Of a stretch of 64,000 bases of DNA, positions 56,025-64,000 are shown piece by piece. The position numbers and the translations under genes were made by a program. The notes beneath the pieces were generated by a model that worked only from the letters and a program-made list of their open reading frames with translations, did not search any database and was not told the DNA's origin. Positions within the stretch are counted from its first letter, which is position 1. Every line of letters starts with the position of its first letter. This stretch comes from Methylophaga sp. (GTDB lineage: Bacteria; Pseudomonadota; Gammaproteobacteria; Nitrosococcales; Methylophagaceae), in assembly GCA_002706095.1 (NCBI GenBank), contig PAJP01000001.1, positions 1 to 64,000 of the forward strand, read 5' to 3'.

Positions 56025-56549
56025 ATGTCAGATTTTGAACATGATCAGGATGCAGATTGGCCGGCTGACTGGGAGTTTGAGAAAAGTAAAACGCAAGTAA
56101 AACAGGAGCTTAATGCGTTAAAAGAGCTGGGCCGTGCGTTAATCGCGTTACCTGTAAAAGATCTACAAAAGTTAGATTTATCTGAAGATCTTTATGATGC
56201 CATTCTGAGTGCACAATCAATGAGCAAAGGTGCATTAAAAAGACAAGTTGGTTATATCGGTGGCTTGATTGCAAACAGTGATCACGAAGCGATAAATACG
56301 AAGTTACAGCAATTAAAGCAACCTCATCAGGGCCAGGTAAAGCAGTTTCATCAACTAGAACAATGGCGTGATCGTTTGCTGGCTGGTGAAAATGAAGTCT
56401 ATGCTGAACTTATTCATGCCTTTGATGACTTTGATGTTCAGCATGTCAGACAACTCGTCAGAAATGCACAGCGTGAAGCGAAACAGGACAAGCCTCCAAA
56501 GTCAGCGAGGCAGTTATTTCAGTACCTTCAGTCACAGCAGCAAGATTAA
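56025..56549 (+). CDS. darP: Ribosome biogenesis factor DarP (YjgA)
   Basis: 174 residues, all-helical, highly charged, DUF615 signature (LGRALIALPVKDLQKLDLSEDLYD, GALKRQVGYIGGLIA). DarP joins late 50S precursors and helps form the peptidyl transferase centre. It is last in the zipA-ligA-trpD2-yjbQ-darP run. Its stop shares a TTAA palindrome with the stop of the convergent histidine kinase gene. Confidence 0.95.
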   Translation: MSDFEHDQDADWPADWEFEKSKTQVKQELNALKELGRALIALPVKDLQKLDLSEDLYDAILSAQSMSKGALKRQVGYIGGLIANSDHEAINTKLQQLKQPHQGQVKQFHQLEQWRDRLLAGENEVYAELIHAFDDFDVQHVRQLVRNAQREAKQDKPPKSARQLFQYLQSQQQD

Positions 56550-57898
56550 ATTCTCGGTAATTCGACAATAAAACTTGCCCCACCTAGGCGGCCACGTTCT
56601 AGGTGGATATTACCTTCATAGGCCATGATGATATCGCTGACGATGGCTAGGCCAATGCCTTGTCCCTCAGCCTGGGTATCGATACGATGTCCGCGTTTAA
56701 TAATATAGCTTTCTGCACGGGTCGGAACTCCAGACCCATCATCTTCGACACGGATTTTGACCATGTTCCCTGAACTGGTGGCAATGACATGCACTTCTTG
56801 CTTACCGTACTTGTAAGCATTTTCCAATAAGTTGCCTAATAACTCATACATATCACCTTCGTCTGCATGAATGTACGCATCACGCTCAATCTCACATTGT
56901 GCATGTATGTTTTTGCTTTTATAGACTTTATCAAGACTGCCTATGATTTTATGAATAATCTCACCGACAGAAACGGGAGCGAGCAGGCTGCTCTTACCTT
57001 CTGTTGATGCTCTTTGTAGTTGATAATCAACCAGGGTACTGATCCTGTCGAGCTGCTCGTAGCCTGTTTTCTTCAAGTTTTCCAGCTCGTGGTTATTAGC
57101 CAGTTCGCCACGAAAAACAGATAAGGGCGTTTTTAAACTATGTGCAAGATCAGCTAGTGAATTCTTGTAGCGTTGACGGCGTGATTGTTCATGATCAAGC
57201 AGCGCATTAATATTGTTGGTGAGTTGCTTGAGTTCACGTGGGTACTCATCATTTAAACGATCATGCTCACCGGTTTCAATCGCATGCAAATCTTTGGCAA
57301 CGTCATGTAATGGGCGCAAACTCCACTTGAGGATTAACCATTGTGCTAATAACAGCATTAATCCCGTTCCCCCTAACCAATACCACAAACTACGCTGAAA
57401 ACTGGCTGTGGTTTCTTTAATGTTAGACATGTCTTCAGCCACATTAATGGTGTAGTCAAGCTCTTTACCGGTTTCAGTTTCCCAGACGATGCCGAAAGCC
57501 AGGTTTTGTAATTTCATTCCTGCATCTATTTCAACGACAGTGTAGTGTTCATTCGATGGCCCGGGTTGAAAAGGCAGAGATAAAAAATGACCGATTGCTG
57601 AAGGAGATTGCCAGACAATCTTACCGTTACTGGTGATTTGTGCATAAAGACCGGAGTTAGGTATAGAAAATTTCGGTTCTGCCAAATCGTGAGTCATTTT
57701 TAACTCACCTTTATCATTGATCTCGGCGGCTGTGAGTAGAGTATAAACATAGTTTTTTAAACGTTTCTTTTGTTCCAGCTCTGCACTGGTTTTAAATGCA
57801 TTATTCAGACTGATGGCAGAGATACCCAGAAACGCTGTTAGTACGAGACTGACAGCAACAAGAACCCGGTTGGATAAAGAGAAATTAATGACTTTCAC
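56546..57898 (-). CDS. Sensor histidine kinase (PhoQ-like)
   Basis: 450 residues: helix 1 (about 9-28), periplasmic sensor domain (about 30-165), helix 2 (LWYWLGGTGLMLLLAQWLIL), HAMP, then H-box HSLKTPLSVFRGE (phospho-His), N-box NLLENAYKYG and G-boxes DDGSGVP, GQGIGLAIV. The periplasmic part is PhoQ-sized and has acidic residues but no marked acidic patch. The frame extends to 57928, but GTG 57898, giving MKVINFSLSNRV and a 14-bp overlap with the response regulator, is the more natural start. It is the last gene of the cytochrome-PepSY-regulator-kinase set. Confidence 0.9.
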   Translation of the reverse strand: MKVINFSLSNRVLVAVSLVLTAFLGISAISLNNAFKTSAELEQKKRLKNYVYTLLTAAEINDKGELKMTHDLAEPKFSIPNSGLYAQITSNGKIVWQSPSAIGHFLSLPFQPGPSNEHYTVVEIDAGMKLQNLAFGIVWETETGKELDYTINVAEDMSNIKETTASFQRSLWYWLGGTGLMLLLAQWLILKWSLRPLHDVAKDLHAIETGEHDRLNDEYPRELKQLTNNINALLDHEQSRRQRYKNSLADLAHSLKTPLSVFRGELANNHELENLKKTGYEQLDRISTLVDYQLQRASTEGKSSLLAPVSVGEIIHKIIGSLDKVYKSKNIHAQCEIERDAYIHADEGDMYELLGNLLENAYKYGKQEVHVIATSSGNMVKIRVEDDGSGVPTRAESYIIKRGHRIDTQAEGQGIGLAIVSDIIMAYEGNIHLERGRLGGASFIVELPRI

Positions 57899-58568
57899 GG
57901 GGCAGGTTAAGCCTGTAACCACGCCCACGTAATGTTTCTATTGGATTAAGTTGTTTATCTGGATCCAATTTACTACGTAAACGTTTTACAAATACCTCAA
58001 TGACATTACTATCACGATCTTGATCTTGTTCGTAGATATGGTCGGTGAGTTCTGTTTTTGAAATGACTTCGCCCGCATGCAGCAATAGATAATGAAGTAA
58101 ACGATATTCGTAAGCTGTTAGTTCAATTAGCTGACCGTTTTTGGTGACTTCTTGCGTGGCCGGGTTGAGTGTGATTGGACCACAGCTTAGTGTTGGATTT
58201 GACCAACCTGATGCGCGGCGGCTAAGTGCGTTGATACGTGCGATAAGCTCTTCAAAATGAAATGGTTTGACCAGGTAGTCGTCAGCACCAGATTCAAGGC
58301 CTTCAACTTTATCTTGCCAGCGACCACGTGCTGTTAATATCAGGATAGGGTAGTCAAATCCTTGTTTGCGTAATGACTGAATCAGTTCAATACCAGATAG
58401 TTTCGGCAGCCCCAAATCAATAATAGCCACATCGTAGGGATACTCTGCCCCCATGAAAAGGCCTTCTTCACCATCTGCCACAGCATCGACAGTGAGATTT
58501 TGTTGTTTTAATTGTTGGGTAATTTGTTCACGAAGATGTTTCTCATCTTCTACTAATAAAACGCGCAT
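57885..58568 (-). CDS. OmpR/PhoP-family response regulator
   Basis: 227 residues: receiver domain with acidic pocket (EDE at 7-9), phospho-acceptor Asp51 (DVAIIDLGLPKLSG) and Lys in the VKPFHFEEL motif; then a winged helix with RDSNVIEVFVKRLRSKLD recognition region. Closest in look to PhoP/QseB regulators. It overlaps its kinase gene. The PepSY gene lies 6 bp upstream in the same operon. Targets unknown; lipid A genes such as eptA are typical PhoP-type targets but no box was identified. Confidence 0.93.
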   Translation of the reverse strand: MRVLLVEDEKHLREQITQQLKQQNLTVDAVADGEEGLFMGAEYPYDVAIIDLGLPKLSGIELIQSLRKQGFDYPILILTARGRWQDKVEGLESGADDYLVKPFHFEELIARINALSRRASGWSNPTLSCGPITLNPATQEVTKNGQLIELTAYEYRLLHYLLLHAGEVISKTELTDHIYEQDQDRDSNVIEVFVKRLRSKLDPDKQLNPIETLRGRGYRLNLPRESH

Positions 58569-58574
58569 GCAACC

Positions 58575-58865
58575 TCATGGAACTGAATGGCCGGAGTCAC
58601 GATCAAATCGGTGATTTTTTACTTTTCCATCGTTATGCAGCACTTTAACACGAAATATCGTTTTGCTACCGTAGTGCTCTTCTTCAACGGAAAGGATTTT
58701 TCCGCCTGTTTCAACTTTTGCCAGTTCAGCTGCTGTATGTGTCGTTAAGGGTAAAGAAATTTCATTAATGTTGTTGCCCGGCTCTTGTTCGTAAGGTCGA
58801 TGTTCATCCGCAAATGCAAGTAGTGGTGGACAGGTAAAAAGAAGTATTAATAAAACTCTATACAT
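58575..58865 (-). CDS. PepSY-domain periplasmic protein
   Basis: 96 residues: signal peptide (VLLILLFTCPPLLAFA, cut likely before DEHRP) and one PepSY-like domain (AAELAKVETGGKILSVEEEHYGSKTIFRVKV). PepSY proteins often sit beside two-component systems and may modulate the sensor or act as protease inhibitors. Here it is 6 bp upstream of the response regulator, so it probably influences that kinase's periplasmic domain. Confidence 0.85.
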   Translation of the reverse strand: MYRVLLILLFTCPPLLAFADEHRPYEQEPGNNINEISLPLTTHTAAELAKVETGGKILSVEEEHYGSKTIFRVKVLHNDGKVKNHRFDRDSGHSVP

Positions 58866-58940
58866 GGCTTGGCCTTACTATTCCGTGAGTAAATATAAGC
58901 AGCTGAATTGAATGGTAAAGGTTCATCATAAACACTGACA

Positions 58941-59342
58941 TCAGTCGATCAACTCGGGTGTTACAGCCCCAAGCGCGCCATCAGCTCTGGCTCTTAAGTA
59001 ACTATAAATTCTATCTCTGTTTTTCATAACGCTATCATTCGATTGCCAAGCAGGCATTACCCCAATTCGGCCTTTTTTTCCTCTGGCAACAACAGTAAAA
59101 AACTCATCTCTATCCGTTGTTTTTAAGGTTTTTGTTAAGTCACTGGCTGCCAATCCTTGTCCGAAGGTGCCATGACATCGTGCACACCAGGTTCGATAGA
59201 CTTTGTAGCCAATAAAAGTATCAGAGTCTACCTTGTTAATTGCTTTCACTGTATATGGTCTACCATCCGCAAACAATGGACATGATGCTAATAGTGTGCT
59301 GGCGAATGAAAGCAAAATGGCAACTGATTTTATAGGGTTCAT
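58941..59342 (-). CDS. Class I cytochrome c, alcohol-dehydrogenase-associated type
   Basis: 133 residues with one heme site, CARCH (Cys53, Cys56, His57), and distal Met96 in VMPAW. The C-terminal SYLRARADGALG closely resembles the end of cytochromes that accept electrons from PQQ alcohol or lanthanide methanol dehydrogenases (XoxG/PedF-like c550). This supports methylotrophy but remains inference without a neighbouring dehydrogenase. The signal region could be a Sec signal (cut near LFA) or a lipoprotein signal (LASC, Cys21). The start at ATG 59342 was chosen; the longer frame to 59384 adds 14 unlikely residues. PepSY and the two-component system follow on the same strand. Confidence 0.82.
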   Translation of the reverse strand: MNPIKSVAILLSFASTLLASCPLFADGRPYTVKAINKVDSDTFIGYKVYRTWCARCHGTFGQGLAASDLTKTLKTTDRDEFFTVVARGKKGRIGVMPAWQSNDSVMKNRDRIYSYLRARADGALGAVTPELID

Positions 59343-59384
59343 AGCCGCTCTTAATATGGTTATTGAAGTGATAAAGAACATCAA

Positions 59385-59765
59385 CAGCCTGTCTTATTTA
59401 TACGTTCAACTCAATGGTCATTACCATTAATGTGCATGGTATTGTTTCACTAGGCGAACTGTTTATTGACGCCATCTATCTTCGTTTAATGCGTATTTTC
59501 ATGCCATGACACAGGTCATGATTATTCTATTCATTTCAATACTAAGTGTACCTGCTTAACTTCGGCTGCAGAATTGATACAATTGCTCATGCCTGATAGC
59601 AATAACAAAAGATACCATCAAAACGTATTCATCTCGTCTCAGTCATTAAGAAAACAATAACAGACTTAAACTGAACTACTCCTGAATAAAGCTGGTGTTG
59701 AATATCAATTTTTCGTATTCTCGTGAACTGTCTCACACGTAAATCATCAATAAGTATGATTAACT
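59385..59765. other. Intergenic region without a recognisable gene
   Basis: Divergent region of about 380 bp between the cytochrome gene and the PAS-GGDEF-EAL gene. It should carry both promoters. I see no credible small ORF, RNA or repeat in it. Confidence 0.5.
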
Positions 59766-62162
59766 GTGTCATCGTGTGAATCAGTTCAAATAATTAAATA
59801 CATTTACGATTCTGGAATAAAGTTGGAAACGGTTAGCCAAACTCACTTAGAGCGACATGCTCAGAAATTTAAAATTAACAAAATGCGAGTCGGCATTTTG
59901 TTACAGCAGGGCTTTATCGCCAGTATGACAAATATTGTCATCCTTATTCTGACTTTGCTTGCTTTACATTCATCAGAAAATGCAAGTTCGCTCTTCATTT
60001 GGGGAATGCTTACTTTTTTGGCCATCCTTTTTAGGATGTTGCTTGTTCACTATCTCAAGAGTCATTTTACTGAACATGAACAAACGGCATCGACAGTTGC
60101 TCGTTACGAGAAAATATACGCCGCTGGTGTGCTGTTATCAGGACTGGCATGGGGCAGTCTGGGATTTGCTTTTGATGGTGATTCACAATTTAATCATCAA
60201 TTGATTATTCCTCTGGTCATTGCCGGTCTCTGTTCTGGTGCAATTTATTCAATGCTCAGTAGCCTCACCAGTTATGTCGCTTATGTCTATCCGATGCTAA
60301 TCTGCATCATAGGCGCTATGTTTTATGTCGATTTAGAAGTAGAAGCGCTGACATTAATCACCTATATGATCGCCTGCACAATGTTATTTAGAAATCTGCA
60401 TGCAAGGGTCATGGAAAGTCTGCAGTTGCGTCAAGAAAATGAACACCTAGTAGAACATTTAACTCAGATAAATGAAGCACAAACCCACCTTGTTGAAACG
60501 CTACAAAATAAAGAAGTATTTCTGACACAGACTTTTGAAAATGCTGGTGTTCCCGTTTTTGTCACCAATGCTGATTTAATTATTCTTGATGTGAATAAAG
60601 CGGGTTGCGATTTATTTGGTTATAGCAAGACAGAATTCAAAGGCATCAATATGCTGCAACTACTGCATGATGATGAACCTGATCAACCAGGAAATGATTT
60701 TTATAAATTAGTTGAAGGGGATGTTGAGCAATATCAGATCACCAAAAAATGCTTGGGTCGTGACAAAAAACCATTATGGTTATCAGGCACCGTCTCAGCA
60801 GTAAGAAATAATAAAAACGAAGTCGATTACATTGTCATTCATGCGCAAGATATTACGGAGCAGAAATTACTTTCAGAAGATCTTCAGTATCTTGCGCTAC
60901 ATGACACATTGACAGGATTACCTAATCGATTTGCCATAGAGAAACACCTACAACTGCTACTTCAGGAGCAAACAGAACCTAATCATGTGTTTTGTTATAT
61001 CGATGTTGATCAGTTTAAAGTTATCAACGATACCTGTGGTCATAAAGCAGGTGATAAATTACTGATACAAATCGCGCACCTCATCAAATGTGAACTTCAG
61101 CCTTCTGATGTGCTTTCCAGGCTGAGTGGGGATGAGTTTGCCATTCTTTTCATGGATACGTCTGCAACACAGGCACAAGCGAAGTTGAACAAAGTGATGG
61201 ATAAAATTCGTCATTTTGAATTTATCGATCATGATTTATCGTTTAACTCTTCTATCAGTGTTGGCATGGTCAACATCACGCCCACGAGCACGATGACTGA
61301 TATCTTTAAACAAGCAGATAACGCCTGTTACGCCGCAAAAGAAGCAGGCAGAGATCGTATCCATGTGTTTAGCAGTCATGATCAGGAAATCGTACAACGT
61401 AGTGGCGAAATGCGATGGGTCTCAAGAATACAACAGGCATTAAGTAATGACCGGCTGGTACTCTACAGTCAACCTATTGTGGCTACACAAAAGAAAAACA
61501 GTACCTTACCTCACTGTGAGTTATTGATACGAATGCTTGATGATGATGGCGCAATTATTCCACCAGGCCACTTTTTACCTGCAGCTGAGCGTTATAACCT
61601 GGCAGCATCGATTGATATGTGGACAGTGAGTCATGTTTTGTCACGTATTGAGCGTGCCCGTAGTGAAGGGCGAGACGTCAGTGGTGTATATGGTATTAAC
61701 TTATCAGGCCAATCTCTGGGCGATACACGCTTTTATGACAAAATTATCTCGTTAATCCATGCTGCTGATTTAGTTGATTCTGGCGCGGTGCTGTGTTTCG
61801 AAATTACAGAAACAGCTGCCATTACCAATATGCACAGTGCTCTTTATTTTATTAATGAACTGAGAAAAGTAGGGTGTTTATTTGCCTTGGATGATTTTGG
61901 TAGTGGTTTGTCGTCTTTTGCTTATTTGAAACAATTACCCATTGATTTCCTCAAAATTGATGGCATGTTTGTTAAAGATTGTGTGGAGAATTCAGTTAAC
62001 CTGGAAATCGTCAACTCTATCAACGGTATAGGTCAGGTACTGGGGCTTAAAACGGTCGCCGAGTTTGTTGAGGATGATACGACGCTAATCAGCTTGCAAC
62101 ATATTGGTGTTGATTTTGTGCAGGGCTACCATGTGGGGCGCCCCGCACCATGGATTATTTAA
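59766..62162 (+). CDS. PAS-GGDEF-EAL membrane protein (c-di-GMP turnover)
   Basis: 798 residues: five to six transmembrane helices (about 45-215), coiled coil, PAS (about 250-370, ENAGVPVFVTNADLIILDVN), GGDEF (about 375-535) and EAL (about 550-798). The cyclase site is SGDEF, a variant that can be active; the I-site arginine is missing (QPSD where RxxD is expected), so no product inhibition is expected. The phosphodiesterase motif is ELL in place of EAL, but NLSGQSLG, FEITETA, LDDFGSG, KIDGMF and AEFVED are intact, so hydrolysis is plausible. The start is uncertain: GTG 59766 lacks a ribosome site, and TTG 59821 and ATG 59883 are in-frame alternatives. Its stop is 7 bp from convergent hrpA. 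Confidence 0.88.
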   Translation: MSSCESVQIIKYIYDSGIKLETVSQTHLERHAQKFKINKMRVGILLQQGFIASMTNIVILILTLLALHSSENASSLFIWGMLTFLAILFRMLLVHYLKSHFTEHEQTASTVARYEKIYAAGVLLSGLAWGSLGFAFDGDSQFNHQLIIPLVIAGLCSGAIYSMLSSLTSYVAYVYPMLICIIGAMFYVDLEVEALTLITYMIACTMLFRNLHARVMESLQLRQENEHLVEHLTQINEAQTHLVETLQNKEVFLTQTFENAGVPVFVTNADLIILDVNKAGCDLFGYSKTEFKGINMLQLLHDDEPDQPGNDFYKLVEGDVEQYQITKKCLGRDKKPLWLSGTVSAVRNNKNEVDYIVIHAQDITEQKLLSEDLQYLALHDTLTGLPNRFAIEKHLQLLLQEQTEPNHVFCYIDVDQFKVINDTCGHKAGDKLLIQIAHLIKCELQPSDVLSRLSGDEFAILFMDTSATQAQAKLNKVMDKIRHFEFIDHDLSFNSSISVGMVNITPTSTMTDIFKQADNACYAAKEAGRDRIHVFSSHDQEIVQRSGEMRWVSRIQQALSNDRLVLYSQPIVATQKKNSTLPHCELLIRMLDDDGAIIPPGHFLPAAERYNLAASIDMWTVSHVLSRIERARSEGRDVSGVYGINLSGQSLGDTRFYDKIISLIHAADLVDSGAVLCFEITETAAITNMHSALYFINELRKVGCLFALDDFGSGLSSFAYLKQLPIDFLKIDGMFVKDCVENSVNLEIVNSINGIGQVLGLKTVAEFVEDDTTLISLQHIGVDFVQGYHVGRPAPWII

Positions 62163-62168
62163 GAATAA

Positions 62169-64000
62169 TCAACATTCTTGCCACTGCTTTTCCAGGCGCT
62201 TACCCGAGATGGGGTAAGCGGTTTTAAGCTCTTGAGCAAAGACTGAAATACGAAATTCTTCCAGCATCCAACGATATTCTCTAAAGGCTGGTGTTTCGAT
62301 TTTATTGACCTTATTGATGAACTTTTGCCAGTGAGGCATGACTTCGGACATGCGTTGTTTGTCTTTATTGGGATCGGTCAATAGACGATCCAATCTGATA
62401 CCTGCAGCCTGACAATATACGGGCAACCTGGTCAAGGCTTCATCTGGCGTATCATGCACAAACCCCTGATAAATCAAAAAGCTTAATTGTTGTTTGATAT
62501 CGTTTACAGAGTTAATGGCGGCCAGTGGGATGTTGCCAGACAGTCTTTTTGCAATTGCATGATATTCAGCAAGCGGCTTAGCAATACTCTGAGCGAGTTT
62601 AGCGGCTAGATTAATCAGATCACTTTTTCTTTCGGCAATACGTTGTTCGAATGCATTTTTATCTGTGACGGCCGGTTTATCCAAAATAAAGCAGCGGTCA
62701 AAGGCCACATGAATTAAGTCGGTTTTAAGTTGCTCACACGGCGTCAGGTCTGTTTGTGCATCATCTGAGTATGGCGATGGCGGCACATTGGCATAGTGCA
62801 AGCACATCTGTTTGATATCGGGTAGATTTTTATGTAAATACTTGACTGCATCTGCCTGATTTAACATGAAAAGGCGGCGAAGTCCGTGTCGTGTTAAGGC
62901 CTGAGCCTGAGGTTTTGTATCCATTAAGGTTAAATCAACGCAATCCCCTCTATCGACAAGCGCTGGATAAGCGGTGACTTGTAAGCCGTTTTGTTCTAGT
63001 GTGATATGTTCTGGTAGTGAGTCAAATGACCAGGTTGTCAGTCCTTTCTTTTCATAGTCACTGTCAGGAATTTGCCTGAAACTGGCAGCGGCTTCTCGTG
63101 CCCAGTTTTCTTTTAGTTTATCCAGGTCACGACTTTCATCTAATAGTTCACCTTGCTCATCTACCAGCTTAAAATTCATTTGCAGATATAGCGGCAGATC
63201 TTCAGTACGCCAATCCGTCACATCAAGTTCAATACCTGTCAGTTTTCTCAGTTGTTCACTGAGCGCTGGTAATAGAGCGCCCGAGTCAGCCGACATGGAT
63301 TTGATGCATTGGTCGGCATATTGAGGTACTGGAATAAAATGACGACGCAATGATTTAGGTAGCGCTTTAATCAAGAAAATCACTTTCTCGCGAAGTAAGC
63401 CTGGTACCAACCACTCATAACGTTCTTTACTTGTCTGATTCAACAGAGAGAGCGGAATTGTCTGGGTGATGCCATCTTCGGCTTTACCGGGTTCAAAATG
63501 ATATTCAAGCGGCAGGGGAACACGATTGATAAGAATCTGATCGGGAAACTGATCGACGGTGACTTGTTCAGCCTGATGTTGCATCAGAATCTCTTTGCTT
63601 AGCATGAGCAGATTAGGGTCTTTCTTTTCTGCTTGCTTACGCCAGTTATCGAAACCGGCACCGTTAATGATGTTATCCGGTACTTTGCTGCGATAGAAAT
63701 CAAACAAGGTATCGTCATCGACTAACACATCTCGACGACGAGACTTTTGTTCAAGTAACTCAATTTCTTCAATGAGACGTTGGTTATGTTGGAAAAATTT
63801 TGCCTGACAATGCCAGTCACCTTCAACTAATGCTGAGCGAATAAAAATTTCATTTGATAAAGAAGGGTCAATAGGTCCGTAGTGAATACGCCTGCGATTA
63901 ACAATGGGTAAGCCATTCAGTGTGACTGACTCAAAGGCAACCACCTGGGCGGGTTTTTTCTCCCAGTGTGGGTCAGTGTATTGACGTCTGACCAGGTCAC
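62169..64000 (-). CDS. hrpA: ATP-dependent RNA helicase HrpA, C-terminal part (runs off window)
   Basis: The frame is open to the window edge; about 610 C-terminal residues are present. The first residues (YTDPHWEKKPAQVVAFESV, then GLPIVNRRRIHYGPIDP) are the conserved start of the HrpA DUF3418 region after the helicase core, and the end (EEFRISVFAQELKTAYPISGKRLEKQW) is the normal HrpA C-terminus. The DEAH motor domains lie beyond 64000. HrpA rescues stalled ribosomes and processes mRNA. It is convergent with the PAS-GGDEF-EAL gene. Confidence 0.92.
   Translation of the reverse strand, partial: DLVRRQYTDPHWEKKPAQVVAFESVTLNGLPIVNRRRIHYGPIDPSLSNEIFIRSALVEGDWHCQAKFFQHNQRLIEEIELLEQKSRRRDVLVDDDTLFDFYRSKVPDNIINGAGFDNWRKQAEKKDPNLLMLSKEILMQHQAEQVTVDQFPDQILINRVPLPLEYHFEPGKAEDGITQTIPLSLLNQTSKERYEWLVPGLLREKVIFLIKALPKSLRRHFIPVPQYADQCIKSMSADSGALLPALSEQLRKLTGIELDVTDWRTEDLPLYLQMNFKLVDEQGELLDESRDLDKLKENWAREAAASFRQIPDSDYEKKGLTTWSFDSLPEHITLEQNGLQVTAYPALVDRGDCVDLTLMDTKPQAQALTRHGLRRLFMLNQADAVKYLHKNLPDIKQMCLHYANVPPSPYSDDAQTDLTPCEQLKTDLIHVAFDRCFILDKPAVTDKNAFEQRIAERKSDLINLAAKLAQSIAKPLAEYHAIAKRLSGNIPLAAINSVNDIKQQLSFLIYQGFVHDTPDEALTRLPVYCQAAGIRLDRLLTDPNKDKQRMSEVMPHWQKFINKVNKIETPAFREYRWMLEEFRISVFAQELKTAYPISGKRLEKQWQEC

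Noticed and set aside
62153..62170. Small hairpin GATTATT-TAAG-AATAATC at the convergent end of hrpA
   Set aside because: Seven AT-rich base pairs, no T tract; too weak to call a terminator.

Overview
The window reads as a moderately AT-rich gammaproteobacterial chromosome. zipA-ligA, cysZ, darP, yjbQ, rnk, hrpA, rbbA and opgG are all lineage-typical. Three hints point to a methylotroph of the Methylophaga/Piscirickettsiaceae kind: a small cytochrome c resembling the electron acceptors of PQQ alcohol dehydrogenases (58941-59342), a GFA-type protein, and the general gene set. That placement is an inference, since no rRNA or methanol dehydrogenase gene lies in the window. I saw no tRNA, rRNA, CRISPR array or prophage. 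The only mobile element is at the left edge.

Layout. 1-3521: a transposase-only Tn3-family element with long inverted repeats has landed at the 5' end of a small membrane-protein gene. 3558-6807: oadGAB, a sodium-pumping oxaloacetate decarboxylase operon. 7059-10580: RNase J-like nuclease, PilZ protein, Arg-rich small protein, GGCT-like protein and patatin lipase. 10581-13457: a LysR regulator divergent from doxX-azoreductase-pirin, with a textbook LysR dyad between them. 13573-20807: lipid A phosphoethanolamine transferase plus PAP2 phosphatase, then a yhiI-rbbA-yhhJ type ABC export operon. 21008-29947: EAL protein, two channel proteins, a lipoprotein, a hydrolase, Rnk, a membrane GGDEF protein and the DUF2157-DUF4401-GDYXXLXY operon.

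29968-32436: a DAHP synthase preceded by an apparent transcription attenuator. A short leader peptide has eight aromatic codons within ten (Tyr, Trp and Phe). It is followed by competing hairpins and a strong terminator. This is the most interesting regulatory feature of the window. 32671-43469: a second GGDEF protein, OsmC, OpgG facing an unknown secreted protein, GFA, a membrane transporter-like protein, Nudix, DUF2059 and a cation/proton antiporter. 43823-50468: FucP-like sugar symporter, a three-domain LplT-PlsC-acyl-CoA/ACP synthetase fusion, HD protein, DUF3096, LysE and a BFD-like ferredoxin. 50465-56549: cysZ, queF, and the tightly packed zipA-ligA-trpD2-yjbQ-darP run. 56546-59342: cytochrome c, PepSY protein and a PhoP/PhoQ-like two-component system on the minus strand. 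59766-64000: a PAS-GGDEF-EAL protein and the 3' part of hrpA.

Themes. Cyclic-di-GMP signalling is dense for 64 kb (one PilZ, one EAL, two GGDEF, one GGDEF-EAL). Envelope functions also recur: lipid A decoration, phospholipid recycling, periplasmic glucans, mechanosensitive and voltage-gated-like channels, and sodium/proton transport. Start sites were moved from the longest frame wherever a Shine-Dalgarno sequence or family length supported an internal start. Functions rest on motif recognition by eye, without database searches.
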